Below, piece after piece: positions 1-12,489 of a DNA stretch of 64,000 nucleotides. How positions within the stretch are numbered: the stretch's first letter is position 1; every line of letters starts with the position of its first letter. The notes under the pieces were generated by a model. It was given only the letters and a program-made list of their open reading frames with translations, was not told the DNA's origin and ran no database searches. A program made the translations under genes and the position numbers. The stretch comes from Sequoia sempervirens (Eukaryota > Streptophyta > Pinopsida > Cupressales > Cupressaceae), in assembly GCA_007258455.2 (NCBI GenBank), contig VDFB02252616.1, forward strand, positions 125,264,238 to 125,328,237. The letters are read 5' to 3'.

Positions 1-1516
1 TTTGAAAAGGAAAACAAACAATGAAGGGTATAAGATATGACAAAAACTAAACAAAAAGTATGATAATCCTATGAAGAGTGACAAGGTCCTGTTAAGACAA
101 TTCCATGAACCTAGAGGGCAGTGTTGAAGATGAGGTCAAAGAATAGAATAATGAGTGCATGAAAACTTTTAAGAATCCCTATGAGAGGAATGAAAAAGGC
201 AACATTGAGCAAGAGAAAGGGTAATGAAACTAAAATGGATAGATGCATAATATATCCTTAATGATAGATTCATAATATATAAGGGAAGGGTGCACATTTA
301 AAATTTAATGGAGGATTTACTACTTGTTCAGTATGTCAGTTTCCTATGAGCCATGATTGAAACCACATAACTATGTTGTGAAGACATTGATATAAATAGT
401 AAATATTATGTAAAGACACTAGGAAGTGACCTTAACACAGAGGAAAGTGAACTTTTTCACAGAGTAGTCATCATGAAGTATAGTGACAGGATAGCCATAA
501 GAGATGAATGAAGGATAATATTGAGAAGAGGACTATAGTTAGATACAAAAAAGTGACATGACAAAAGAGACAAGTGATAGATAAGGAACCTTGAATACAT
601 AAAGCATGTGTCAAATTCAAAATCAAAATTTCTCCTATGCCCCCAAGAGATTGTTGACCTTGTCAAATCATCAACGCATGTCTTGTAAACATAGTAAATG
701 AAAATTTATGGGCAGTTGGAGAGTTATTACCAACAAGTTGACAATATTTGAAGATACATAAGGGACAATTTGGTGACTTGGACAATAGTTGAAAGTATTT
801 AGGAACCTTCTAAGGATCATCTTCATTAAAACTAGGTCAAAAAAAAAGCTTATCCTTCTTCAATGCCACCTTGGAGCATTTGAAGGAGTCAAAGTAGTGG
901 AAACAATTTTCTAGCACCCAATTGGAGGTTGGTCCAACAAATTTTATTGTTTTTGTCTCAAATGGTCTTAAAAGTTTTCCTATATTCTCTCCTAGGTTGG
1001 GGGATAGAAAAAATGGATGCCAACTCTCATTTGGAGTTAGTTCTTGCAATTTTTGAAGGTAACATTATAACTTAGAAAGTTCTTTCTTTCAAGAATGTGG
1101 ATTTGTAACTCTAAACCAATTAATTTTGGACTAAATAGCATGTAATGTTTTCATTTTCTCAAAGCAATATTGAAATTTTTAGACTATGTACTACTTTTAT
1201 GGTACCTTTCATTAATAAAATTTAGCAGTTTACCTTCAAAAGCTTTGTTCTTTATCTGTAGTATGATGATAAATGTATGTTATATGTGATTTTCATGAAA
1301 TCCTCAAATAAATATCTAAGTACATCACTTTTGAACAAGAAAACACATATATTTATGCATGATGTTAGTTGTGTAATGAATATGAACATTCATTAGTTTT
1401 GTGAAAACTACAATTTTCCTTCTCAAATTTTTTCCCTAATAACATATGAATCCACAATTACAACCCTAATTTATTAATAATATACATACTATGAGACAAT
1501 CATATTTTTTCCTTAT
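1..1516. other. Intergenic DNA, no gene recognised
   Basis: AT-rich sequence with only short unsupported open frames. I see no domain, tRNA, or clear repeat structure here. It may be older retroelement debris upstream of the truncated LTR that begins at 1517. Confidence 0.5.
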
Positions 1517-1570
1517 TTGCAACATATTTCTTATTATATTATTCTAGTGTGCATGGTGTTTCATTACAAA

Positions 1571-1582
1571 TGGTATTAGAGC
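1571..1582 (+). other. Primer-binding site (iMet-tRNA type)
   Basis: TGGTATTAGAGC lies 2 bases after the left LTR end and differs by one C-to-T change from the usual plant PBS. Its spacing from the LTR end fixes the LTR 3' boundary at 1568. Confidence 0.8.
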
Positions 1583-2070
1583 ATGATCTTGGCACTCGAA
1601 AGGCAAGAATTAAGGAGTTTTTTTTAGCTCAAGAGGTTGAATTAGGAAGCACATATCCCTCTATATTTGGTAAAAAAATTCCTAATTTTAAAAAATCAAG
1701 GTAATATTGAATATACTATCATCCAAATTCGAGGTCATTTCAACCATAATTAAATGAGTTTTTGCAAAATTAGGGTTTCCATCAAATTCCTTCCCAAGGT
1801 TGCAAATAAATTATTTTTTTCTAATTTCTATAGGGGTGATAAAAAAACATATTGAAGTAGCTATAGTCTAGAGTTTAGATAATTCAAAGTAGATTTCAAG
1901 GATTTATTTCAAAATTAGGGTTTTTAACAAATTTTCTCCCAATGCTACAAGTCGATGAAATTTTTAGATTTTTTCTAGGAAGTGAGATCTTGAACTTGGT
2001 AATTCATAACAAAAATTTTGATTGATTGGATTTGTTATAAGTAATTGTGAAAGTTATTTTTGGTGACATC

Positions 2071-2226
2071 ATGGTGGGGGATTCGACAAGAGGTAGAGGA
2101 AGGAATCCAATAAATCTTAGAAAGACTCCTAACAAGAATGGTACACAAGTGGAGGAGATGGGTTCTAAAGATATTGAATCTATAAGGGAAGAAAATATAA
2201 GTTTAAGGATGATATTTTGTCAATGA
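2071..2226 (+). pseudogene. gag N-terminal stub of the truncated LTR element
   Basis: An open frame of 51 codons starts MVGDSTRGRGRNP, a basic Arg/Gly-rich start of the kind seen in plant retroelement Gag proteins, and stops at a TGA. Downstream DNA to about 2470 keeps a heavily acidic Glu/Asp/Lys composition in other frames, so the original reading frame probably continued before frameshifts. No CCHC knuckle or protease motif is visible. The Gag assignment rests on position just after the PBS and on composition, not on a recognised domain. Confidence 0.4.
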
Positions 2227-2565
2227 AGGAGGATAGGAGAAATCAATGCATTCTTAAAGAGAATTGGATTCCCTGTGAGTCATATGGAATCTAAAGGAGT
2301 GGTTTCATAGCATAACATTTGGGAAGAAAATGTGTCTTCTAAGGGACAAGATGCTTTTGGGATTTATTCCTATTCAAAGATGGATCATCACCCTAGATAA
2401 GGAGGAGGAGAAAGAGGAAGATAAAGAAGAAAATGATGATGAAGAAGATGAAGAGGAGGAAAAATAAGAAGAGTTTTTTTAATTATATAGGTGTACTCAG
2501 TAGTTGTTGGGGATGTGCCACAAGGATTGCCTCCCAAAGTAGATAATATCATGCCCACCATTCAT

Positions 2566-3001
2566 TACCTCTTCCTTGAGGATGCTCCCAAAGGTTAGAG
2601 AAAAGAAAAAACACATTGAACACCAACAAGAGGTATCATTTAGTCTCAAGGATAACAATGCAAAGGAACATAATAGAATAAAGACGAAAGTGGATCAACA
2701 TAGAATGTTAACATAGTTAGTCCTACTTGAGTTAGATGTAGAGGGAAAATCCATCTTGAAAAAGAAGAGGAGGAGGAGGAGGCTACCTCTTCCTCGAGGA
2801 TTATCTCAAAGGTTAGAGCATCAAAGAAACACATTTAACAACAATAGAAGGTATTGTTTAATCTCAAGGAGAACAAGGAAAAGGCACATAATAGAAAGAA
2901 GAGGTAAGTGGATCAACACATAATCTTAACATAATTAGTGATACTAGAGCTATATGTAGAGGGAAGACCCATCATGAAGCTTCAGTTAATATTCTAGACA
3001 T
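2566..3001 (+). repeat. 218-bp tandem duplication inside the LTR element
   Basis: Copy 1 (2566-2783) and copy 2 (2784-3001) share matched blocks in the same order: TACCTCTTCCT at both starts, CAAAGGTTAGAG, GTGGATCAACA and TAGAGGGAA. Several substitutions and small indels separate the copies, so the duplication is old. Confidence 0.75.
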
Positions 3002-3157
3002 GTAGGAAGAAGCTTAGGATTGGGAAAATCGTAGAGCACTTCATTAAATGAAATTATTTTTCTTAGAAAAATTTTCACATGGGAAGATGGAGATTTTATG
3101 CAAAAACATCCATAATTGATCAATGTTGAGGATGCCACTTGTGTGAAGAGGGAAGAA

Positions 3158-3488
3158 TGCTATGCCCTTAATCCTATAGGTACATAGGGTTATGAGTAGT
3201 TGGCTTGTGGTTAACTTAAATCTTAATTAAGCTATATAATAATTAATATAGCTTTGTATAGGTAGTTAAGTAAACTTGGGTGACATTGACGACATAAGTA
3301 TGGTATATATCAGAGGTAGAGGTTCATTATTATCACCATATTGAGTATTGTGTTCTTATTGAATACTATTGGAGGTATTCCCTTCAAAGTGATTTGGGAG
3401 GTTGCCCCATTGAAGTGGCATATTATTATCAAGTATTTGTAACATATTTCCTATTATATTATTCTATTGTGCAAGTTGTTTCATTACA
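3158..3488 (+). repeat. Right (3') LTR of the truncated element
   Basis: 331 bp from TGCTATGCCC to TTTCATTACA, with TG...CA ends and a purine-rich tract directly upstream. Its last 52 bases match the left LTR remnant. Confidence 0.7.
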
Positions 3489-3599
3489 ATGTTAGTTCAA
3501 CATCCAAAATGAATAAATAAATTAATACAACACTCAAAATGATGTCAAATGTTTAATTTGATTCAATACTTTTAAACACAATTATGTTAAAGTTAACAT

Positions 3600-5150
3600 G
3601 CCAAGCATGTAACAAGCTTTTGGATTCTTGTTTGTGGACAAGAATATAAATATTTGTGCAACTAATTGTTCCACTTTGAAGCCTTTATTATAGAGACTAT
3701 TCCAAAAGCATGATCAAGAATCTTCTCATTTGGCGACTTGGAGAAAATCCTTATGCATTTTTGCAGACAAAAATAATGCATTTATCCATTGTTAAAATAG
3801 ATGTTCATATTTTGCACTTGAAGCAATTTTTAAGCAAAATGGACATCTATAGGTCTATCATTTAAAAACATTTTCTACATCCAAATAATACTACTCCACT
3901 TATAACACATTTGTTGGTCTAATCAATCAAATAATAGAAACACTATCTACCTAGAAAGGATACTATTGTGCATAAATATCATTTGCCACTTCAATTCCTT
4001 TAGCCACACAATAAATTTGAACAAACAAGGCAAAAGGAGTGGGTATCATATTTGCAATAGTTTCACTTAGTCATAAAGTATAAAAGGGGCACTATCAATG
4101 TGTTGTTGTTGATTGTTTGAGTATCCCTCCTACGTCTCACACATTAGTTTCTAGATTTAGGTGCAATAGATCCTAGATTTAGGAATTTCTAAACAAGTTT
4201 TTAGCAACCAACTTCTTCAAATATAGCACCCTCTCAATATTTCCACCCCATGGAGGGTTTATTGTATAAATATGATAAGTTGTGTGTGCCCCACAATCAC
4301 CGCACATCTCTTCTAAATGAGAGATACTCTACTCTCTATGGTGATCATTTTGATAGGAAGAAAAAATCATCATCTACAACATTTCTTTAATTAACTTTAA
4401 ATCTAATGTTATATTATTCACTTCTTGAGGTGTGCAAGATTTTGTTGTTCCAAACCATCCAAGAGGAAATTAGAACTAAATATTCCTTGCCCATTCCTTC
4501 TCATCCTTGGAAAAGTATTTGCATGGATCTAGTGATGAGTTTTCTTGTGATAGTTCAACACCATGTTGTGTTTTTGTGGTTGCCACTTGCTTTAACAAGA
4601 TTCCCATGTTCATTCAATGCCACAAGACTAGTATTGCAAGCGACTTGGCCCAAATATTTTTGATTTGGTATAAAATTATTTTGGTCTTCCTACCAACATT
4701 GTTTATGATTGTGACTCATGTTTTATGGTTAGATTTCAACATTATTTGTGAAATTTTTTTGGAGCTTATAAAGTGTTCCACTAACTTTTTTCCACAATCA
4801 AATTGGCAGATATAGTTGGTCAACAACACTCTTGTACATGGTCTCCACATACATCTCTACATAGCCATCTAAGTGGGATTTGAGTCTCACCCAAATGGAG
4901 CATGCATACAACCAATCAATACATGCTTCTACAAGTCATTCACTTTCTAAGGATCGCCTTATTTTTTAGGCTTTGGGACCATATGAATTGATTTTACCTA
5001 TGCCCCTTTTAGCTACACAACATATGTAAAAAGAGTAAGATAGGGCACACTCCTATATATGAGGTTTGTAGTCTCCCAATCAAAATTGGTTCAAATTCTT
5101 CAAAAAGCTCTAGAAACAACTCATGGATTGCCATGTCATGTTCCTCACGA
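3600..5150 (+). pseudogene. Decayed Ty3/gypsy pol: RNase H, H2C2 finger, integrase
   Basis: Broken frames give a coherent gypsy order. Around 3800-3950 there is RNase H-like text (EAIFKQNGHL, KTFSTSK, YYSTYNT). At 4240-4390 the integrase zinc-binding region reads GLLYKYDKLCVPHNHRTSLL with HF shortly after. At 4500-4815 the integrase core appears in two frames: PWKSICMDL (first catalytic Asp), FVVATCFNKIPMFIQCHKT and FFPQSNWQI (usually FHPQSNGQTE). At 4870-4960 a frame resembles WDLSLTQMEHAYNQSIHAST, the region just after the core. Multiple stops and at least one frameshift inactivate it. The second Asp motif is mutated (VTHV where SDRD is usual). Orientation matches the upstream truncated element, but they need not be the same element. 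Confidence 0.75.
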
Positions 5151-6299
5151 TTTTATATTTGACAAAAAATGGCTATAATTAGACAAATATCATTTTTAGG
5201 TGAAAACACATAACAAGGGAAAATCTCTATGATATGGGCTTTACAATATTCTCTAGAAAGTATTCCTTTCACATTGATCTTCCAACATAGTTGAACATTA
5301 TGTGATGTTATCAATGTAGATCTCCTTAAACACTTCTACAAGTCAACATTGGAGTTGAGCTTTTAGTTAGTCATCCTATAGATGTTACAAATGCTCAACT
5401 TTCCCTAGATACAAAATCAAGTTTTCGACATGAAAACTTACCAAACCCACCAAGGTTCTACTACTTCATACCTTGTGGAAAAAAAAAGATAACATCCATA
5501 CCAAGCTCAATGGATTTCTTAACAATAGATGTCTCAATTTTATTTTATTTTAATTCTCTCTTTTAAAACCATTGGAGTCTAATACATCTATTGTTATAAG
5601 GAATGATGAAGATTCATAGAGGGTATGTAGATTTGTACATATTATTTCATGTAGTCTATATTTCATCTAGTATTTGTAATTGTAGATATTCATTTTCCAC
5701 ATCATCATGACTTATTGTCTTAGTGACTTATGACATCTAGTTGGTAATTTTGTTCGAATCATTCTCTATAAAGTAGTTAGTTGAGTCATTATAATACTTG
5801 TGTAGTTAGTTATTTTCTAGAGAGTTGTTAGTAGTTTGTGTTTGCTATTTAAACTCAATCTTCTAGTCATTTATAAGCAAGTTTTAGGAACTTGTTATTG
5901 AAAACAAATTGAAATGTTCTAGTGTGTACCTTTTAGGCAAATCTTATGTCTTTGATTCTGTACTATTTGATATTTTGTTTTCATTTAAACCAACCTTTTG
6001 TTTTCTACATAAACCTTCTAAGGTGAATGTACAATAGTTTTTTTAACCATATTCTTCTTTTATAATTAATTTTTTTAATGTGCTATGGTTATTTTAAATG
6101 TGTACACAATAAATTTGACATGAAATAATAAAATAAAGCTTCTCTATTTTTACAAATATTACATCATTTTGTATTTCACACATTTTTTTCCTTTTTAAAC
6201 CTAGATAATTGAATTCCATTCCTTTTTATGAATAAGCATGTTTAAGTTTTTGAATTAAATAAAAATATAAAATAAAATATTCACAAAAAAAGTGTTAAA
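5151..6299. other. AT-rich DNA, possible gypsy 3' LTR remains
   Basis: No coding sequence recognised. The stretch around 5590-6000 looks like the U3/R part of an LTR in general texture and follows a gypsy integrase on the same strand, but I found no second copy and no clean TG...CA boundaries. Confidence 0.25.
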
Positions 6300-7079
6300 A
6301 AGACATGCCCTCAAAATTTATGTGGGGCCAAGCCCAAATCAAAGAGAAGAGTTCAAAGAGCCAATCCCAAACATAACATAAAAAATACTTAAGCAACTAT
6401 TCAATCCTAGTAAGAGAGGAGTATTTATCATCAGGTTCCCCTCAAACATCCCAAGGGGTAGGATTATCATCAATTGTATCCATCTAATGGGAGTGTCCTC
6501 TTCCTTAGGAATGCCATTTGAAGGTTGTTGAGAAAAAAATGGAGAGATGTTCAAATCTAATCAAGGAACCTTGCCAAAGTCTAGCCAATTGGGAGCACCA
6601 CACCCATGACAAGAGGTGAAAGGTGGTCATGAGGGCTGAGGCCAACCATGGGTAGCATTATCATTGCTTCTTGGGAGTTGAGAGCCATGAGATTGGGAAA
6701 CATAGTCTCTTTTGACAAACTAGTTGCAACCTCACTGGTGTCCTTGAGGAGATGAGGGAGGCAAGACTTTGGCAACAAGGCTAGAGGTTACCCCAATGAT
6801 CGAAAGCTCTTGTACATGCACCACTTTAAGTGCAACTTTTCTAGCTTGCATCTAAGTTTTCATAAGCACATTACAAAAAATGATAGCCTTAGTATACAAA
6901 GAGAAATGAACAACAGTTGAACATCCTTAAAAAAGAACATTTTTATATTTCTAAACATTGAAAATAATTTCCACCCTAAAAGCATGCCAAATCTATGTAT
7001 ACTTGGAAAGGGAGACAAGGCTAGTTCCCTAACAAAAAAATATGTCATGAAAAAAGGAGCATTCTAGTCTAAAAGGCTA
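6300..7079 (-). other. LINE A 3' portion, unassigned
   Basis: Sequence distal to the zinc-binding tail, with short minus-strand frames (6860-7048, 6581-6778, 6339-6554). I recognise no RNase H domain here. It is most simply the degenerate C-terminal part and 3' untranslated region of LINE A; the exact end is not visible. Confidence 0.4.
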
Positions 7080-7199
7080 AACAAAATCATGAAATTAGAT
7101 CCAAGCTTCCTAAGCTTTGGTGTAGAACTAGAAAAGATGCTTGAGAGTCTCTAATTGTCCATAAAATGGACAATAGGGATTAGGCACTCCCAAATGTGT
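7080..7199 (-). pseudogene. LINE A zinc-binding RT tail (zf-RVT), distal part
   Basis: The minus-strand frame reads PNPYCPFYGQLETLKHLF then a stop, then FYTKA and EAWI. This is the plant LINE pattern CPxCGxxET-x-HLFxxC-xAxEAW with Cys replaced by Tyr and Trp/Gln codons turned into stops. Its N-terminal half lies on the far side of the TIR insertion (8944-8990, reading CILYQGLPL); deleting the insertion with one copy of CAAG joins the halves in frame as LPLGSHLTHLG. Confidence 0.75.
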
Positions 7200-7214
7200 T
7201 AAGTGAGAACCAAG

Positions 7215-8940
7215 GGGTGATCCCACAAAGTTGGTTTACAATTTCTAATCGATTCTATTTTTTGCTGAAATCGCATATTTTTAGAAAATATAATGATCTA
7301 GGCCTTAAAAGTTCCATTTAAAGCATTCTAATTGAAGATGATTTAATCAAACTACCTTAGATCAAACCCCCTTGGATAGAACCCTACTAGTTTTAAACCA
7401 TACCTATAATGGATGTTGCAGCGTCGGACGTCACTTCCAGCCACGACTTGTGACAATAAATATCATATAGCCTATCGACTATTCTATTTATTGAAGTCAA
7501 TTTAAACACTTGAAGAGGTGCTTCATTTATTGCATTTAATTATTGTTAATAATTAATCATTTGGGGCCGACTTGAAGAGACACAAATTCATTTGAAGTGT
7601 TGCAATTCCTTGAGGCCGACTTCATGTATTTTAGAGATATGACTTTTGGTGGAGGCCGACATAAAGGTTAGAAGAGATGCATCCCTTCCTTTCATGTGTA
7701 TATATATATACACGATGCTCCTCCATTGTATTTGATTCATATTCATTCATGGTTCGATTTCATAGAAGAGCGAATTCTTAAAGGGCAGATCAAAGTCTTC
7801 CAAGAAGACTGAATTTATCTTCAAGGAAGATCAATATCATTGTTGAAGTTCATTGTCTTAGTTCACATTTCTTAGAAGAAGAAGTTCACGCCCAACAGAA
7901 GAAGTTCGCACCCAACAACAGTTCATCATCTGTAGTAGCAAATCGATCATAAGGAGAAACATATCCATTTGTACTTGCACCTAAGAGAGGTGTAGTTATT
8001 CATTGTATCAAATCAGCATGTATTTGCCTAAGTTGTAAGTAGATTTGTATGTATTCTATCAATATATAAGAATATATTGGGGTTTTTCTCCCAAGAGGAG
8101 GGTTTTCCAAGGTATCTAATTGTGTTCATTGTCTTAGCAGTGATTTCTAATTGCTTTATTTTATATCTAATATGAAAAACTAACAAGTCGCTTTACACCC
8201 TATCAAAATGTTGATAAAAACTTTGATTTACCTTTTGGGAATCAAATGAATTCATTTAAAATTTATTTTTGTAAGTATGTAGTCCTTATTATAAAACTTC
8301 CCAAAAGTATAATTTTAAATAAATTTAATTATTATTATATTTATTTTTATTTCTTGTGAATATAGGTTTTTCACCAAAAATCAAACTCATTTCACATGTG
8401 GAAAAATAGAAGATTATCAAATTTTTTCAAAACGTAGTGCACCAAATATTGAAGTCCTTGATCCAGCAAAAAAAAATTCGATACATACAAAAAAAGTTGT
8501 GTTATAAAGTTATGTTTGAATTGTAATTGGTTTGACTTTGAAACTTGATTAAAGAAAAAATATTCAATAAAACACTATGAAACCAATTGGAAGCACTAGA
8601 TATCATAGTTACAAATCTAAATTCAAAAAAAATAGAATTTTATCCTTCATGAAAAAAAAGTTGTGTTATACAGTGAGTGTCACTCCTTAAAAATGGCGTT
8701 TACTAAAAAAAACTAGTTTTCAAAGGACATGGTAAAAGAAGTGCAATCTGATTCCAAATTTTTTAAAAAATATATATTTAGAATATGCAGAAAAAATGCC
8801 ACAAATAACTAGTTTGCATCATCTTCAATTTTCTCACGATTTAGTCGCTATAGCTGCCCGAAAGTGAAGATTTAGTTAGAAAAAATTAGTTTAGTGTCTA
8901 GTTTGGCTAAAAATTGTAAACCAGTATTGTGGGATCACCC
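7215..8940. mobile_element. TIR element inserted in LINE A
   Basis: The ends are inverted repeats of about 30 bp with 27 matches: left 7215-7244 starts GGGTGATCCCACAA and right 8911-8940 ends TTGTGGGATCACCC. The flanks are CAAG at 7211-7214 and CAAG at 8941-8944. Deleting the element plus one CAAG rejoins LINE A's zinc-binding region in frame, so the boundaries are supported independently of the repeats. Length is 1726 bp with no transposase recognised, so it is probably non-autonomous. A 4-bp duplication does not fit the common plant superfamilies (hAT 8, Mutator about 9, CACTA and PIF 3, mariner TA), so it stays unclassified. The inner part 7414-8139 looks like a nested LTR. Confidence 0.8.
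7414..8139 (+). repeat. LTR-like segment nested in the TIR element
   Basis: A TG...CA segment starts TGTTGCAGCG and ends GTCTTAGCA, with a TATATATATA run near 7704 and a GGGTTTTTCTCCC motif near the end, the texture of a plant U3-R-U5. GGCCGAC occurs three times in the first 250 bases. The flanking 5-mers do not match, so the boundaries are uncertain. Confidence 0.35.
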
Positions 8941-9439
8941 CAAGTGGAAGGCCTTGATAAAGAATGCACTAGACAAAATGGGCCAATTTAAGCTCAAGAA
9001 TAGTCAACCAGCTAGCTTGTAATTGGTTATGCTAAGTACCAAGAGAATACTAAAGTTGTCAATGACGGTTGAACTGACCAACCATAAGAAGATGAGAAGA
9101 AAGCCCTCGATATCCTTTATGAGGCTTATAATTATGAAATAGTGTATCAGGATACTATTTCCAATCCTTCTACCAAGGTTTGAAAATTTTACCGCCTATT
9201 TTATAAATCATCTGGGGAGGAATCACATCAATAACAACTTGAAAAGTCTTCTAGTCTTTATTAGACAACCTAAATTTTCTTTCATTTATGGACAAGAAAC
9301 AAAATTCTTAGTGACTTTGTTAATGAGATCTAACTATATTCTAGTGCCTTGTTTGAATAATTTCAAGGCATGGATCCATGTCACTTTGGTTAGAGGGCAA
9401 TCTTGACAAGATAGAATAGGAGACCGCTAAATAGATTAT

Positions 9440-12320
9440 TGATTATTGAAAGGCTATTTTGGAAATCATTCCTTGCCTACAAAAACCAAGGCCTCCAAAG
9501 TTTTCCAAATTCTTTGAATGACAAAAGTGCCTTGAATCAAAGTTGGCTCCCTCATGGTGAGGAGAGTGCCATGATCTAGCCCTTTCCAAGTTGGTCATTT
9601 GGAAGGCACATCTGAATTGATACAATGCTTGATGAGAATTTTCCAAGATTCATTTCCTTCAAGAGCCTCAAGAATCCATTTAACACATAGAGCAATACCT
9701 TGCCAATGGATTGAAAGTAATAATATAACTCCTAATCAACACAATGAATAATTTTATGCCCATGACTGAAGGCCCAAAGAAAGTCTCTAAGAAATTTTTC
9801 AATCTTTAAACAAGAGGCTTTTGAAGGCATCCAAAAAGAGGAGTAATAAACATGAGTGGCGATCGAAACGTTAGAACAAATTTGGAATTTATTAGCCAAA
9901 GAAAGAGGCTTGGTAATCTAGTAATTGAACTTTTTCTCAATCTTGGCAACAACTTGCTAAAGGGCAACCAAAGAAGCTTAAAAAGAAAAGGGAATGCCTA
10001 AGAAATCAAAGACTTCCCATGATCAATTCATTTTCAACCAAAATTATCTAACCAACCTGGCTTAGGAAGAAAAGATTGCCTATAGCACAAAGTATTTTTC
10101 CATTGGATACTTGACTCAGTGGCCTAACAAAAAGTATCAAGGTAATGAATAGCATGATTAACAATATCTTCATCTTCAATGTGGATGAGGAATGAATCAT
10201 TCGCAAAATGACCATTGATTGGGAGAATTAAAAAGTGCAATCCCCTTAACTTGTTTTTGAGAAACTGCATGGGCCAATAAATAGTAAAAGTCTTTTACTA
10301 CAAGCACATAAAGTGTTGAAGCAAGAGGACATCCTTGACAAAATGGACCAAAAAATTCAAATGGTTTGGATTCTTGACTATTAAAGGTAATACAAGCCAA
10401 GGCATCAACAAACAACATCTATACAAGTTGAATAAAGCAACCTCCAAAACTAAGTGATTGAACCATGACAAGAATAAAAGGCCACTCAATGTGGTCATAA
10501 GCCTTGGCAAAATCAATTTTAATAAAAATGACATATTGTTGAGAGTGTCAAACCCGTTTCATTCTTTCCCAAATAACAATTATATTATGCAAAATAAATT
10601 TGGATTTGATGAAGCCAATTTATTTAGGGGCGACTTGCTAAGGAAGAAGAGGCCTAAGCTTAAAATTCAAAGACTTGGCAATAATCTTTTAAAAGACATT
10701 CAACAAAGTGATAGTCCACCAATTTAAATTTCTTTAGGGTTGCAAATTTAAGTATGAATTTGATATCTCTTTATTGATTAAATTTCTTAAATATTTAGAA
10801 TAAGAAGCCTCGAGACACACATTATGAAGATCTTCACCCATTGTATCCCAAAAGACTTTATAGAATTCATAGGGAAATCCATCCAAACTAGGTGCTTTGT
10901 TGCTAGACATTGCAAATAAAGCCTCTTGCAAATCTTCTTCGATGAGAAATTGATCATAAAGAATATGTTGGGAATTGGAGACTTGGCAAGGAACCACATT
11001 TAGGCACTATTGCAAGGCAACTAACCTAGCCAGAGTGTATTTTTGTGCAGTAAAAACTTGCTCAAAGTGCCAAATAAAAGCTTATAAAATGTGAGGAAGC
11101 TCATTAAGAAGTTGTTTCCCTTCCATGATTTGCTTAATGGTTTGAGATATATGGCCAACACGTAGAGCTTGAAAGAATTATTTTTTCACCTTGTCTCCAA
11201 TCTTGAGCAAGTGATGTAGATCTTTTATTTGAGCTCCACACACAATCTAAGCATTTGCAACCTATTTTTATGGCAAAGTTGAACCACTCGAAGTTGAGTA
11301 GCCAAATCAAAGGGTTGTGCTTCCAAAGCAATGGTGGCTTGATGAAGCTCCAATGTAGTGGCCTCATATGACCAATGGTAGAAATGGGCCAACTAATGCT
11401 CATAAATGGAGAGGAACCAAGAAGTACAAGTGATCATAATTCCACTAGGCTATCCATCTAGTCTCATGAATGGAACATGGCTCCAAATTCCTAACACATT
11501 GAATGTGATTTGACATGGCCTTGTAATTGAGCAATGAAATGTTTAGAAAGAATTGAGTTTTTATGGCCCTGGGTTTGGCAAATTGCCACTCAATACTATC
11601 AGAAAGTTATCTAGAAGGACAACATTTGACAAAGGCTCCAATGGTAGAGACAAATAGTTGGCAAAGTAAAAAAAAGAAGAAGTTGAAATCATTGCTTGAT
11701 CAAAATGCTTGAGTACTTTGTTTGGCCTTGCTCTTAAGATTACTCTAAGTATACCACATTGTATGATCTCGACAACGACCAATATTGGGATAAAAAGTCC
11801 CAATTTATTGTGTATAACAAACAAAGCCTCTCTTTCACTAGTTCTCCATCACATAAGTAAAGCCCCACATTTATCATAGGCCATTTTTATCATATTTAAA
11901 ATTCTCACAAAAAACCTGTCAGCAAACATTGAATTAGCAATCCATCTCCAAAGAGAAGATCTTTCAACATCATTTAAAGCATAAGCATTAATAATTCCAA
12001 AGGAATGATTATTAATGTTCAAAAGCGCCCACAATACTTGATTGGTGGGGTCACATCCTTTGTCAACTAAATGTCAATGCCACATAGGAGAGAGAATGGT
12101 GACAATACTATCCTAGCTTGCTTCATGGTTACTACACAAAAAATAACTAGAAGGCCAATGAAATGACAAGTTACAAAAAACAAAAAACTTAAATATTAAC
12201 CTCTTGTAAATAGAGAATGTCCAAACCTGAAAATTGAAGTTGAGTATATTGAATATAATACTTCTAGGGGAGGTCCATTAAATCTCAAATATTATAGGAG
12301 ACACGATTCATAAATGAGTG
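9440..12320 (-). pseudogene. LINE A ORF2: APE endonuclease and reverse transcriptase
   Basis: The endonuclease part reads NIRDLMDLP near the start (plant LINEs usually NIRGLNGP), then FGIINAYALNDVERSSLW, MAYDKCGALLM and WRTSEREALFVIHNKLGLF, all in APE-domain order. RT begins at about 10990 with LQEALFAMSSNKAPSLDG (usual form KAPGPDG), then FYKVFWDTMGEDLH. The block FCQGCPLASTLYVL corresponds to RQGCPLAP-LYVL. The catalytic box at 10196-10207 reads FAND where FADD or YADD is required, so one catalytic Asp has become Asn by a single G-to-A change. Frame changes and stops occur throughout. The enzyme would nick target DNA and prime reverse transcription; this copy cannot do so. Confidence 0.8.
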
Positions 12321-12489
12321 TTAGGAGTCATCTCCTCGTTATCCAACTAATCAAAAGCAAAATAACTATTTTGTAGAAGAGCTTCTTTTGAATCAAAACT
12401 TCCAATTCAAAAGTTAAGCTAGATAGGTTGTTGTTTCTCTTGAATTCCATTTTCAGTTTTGCCAAACCATGTAAATAGTATGCTACTAT

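Larger units (their letters stand above)
1517..3488 (+). mobile_element. Truncated non-autonomous LTR retroelement
   Basis: The last about 52 bases of a left LTR (1517-1568) match the end of a right LTR (3437-3488); both finish in TTTCATTACA. Two bases after the left LTR lies TGGTATTAGAGC, one base from the initiator-Met tRNA primer-binding site TGGTATCAGAGC. A purine-rich tract (GAAGAGGGAAGAA) precedes the right LTR, which starts with TG. The interior is about 1.6 kb and holds only a short gag-like start, an acidic low-complexity stretch and a 218-bp duplication, with no pol. The left LTR lacks its first about 280 bases, so the 5' end was lost by truncation or recombination and no target duplication can be read. 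Non-autonomous status is inferred from the missing pol. Confidence 0.75.

Noticed and set aside
3437..3488. Full left LTR partner upstream of 1517
   Set aside because: Only the last 52 bases match; upstream sequence shows no similarity to the right LTR.
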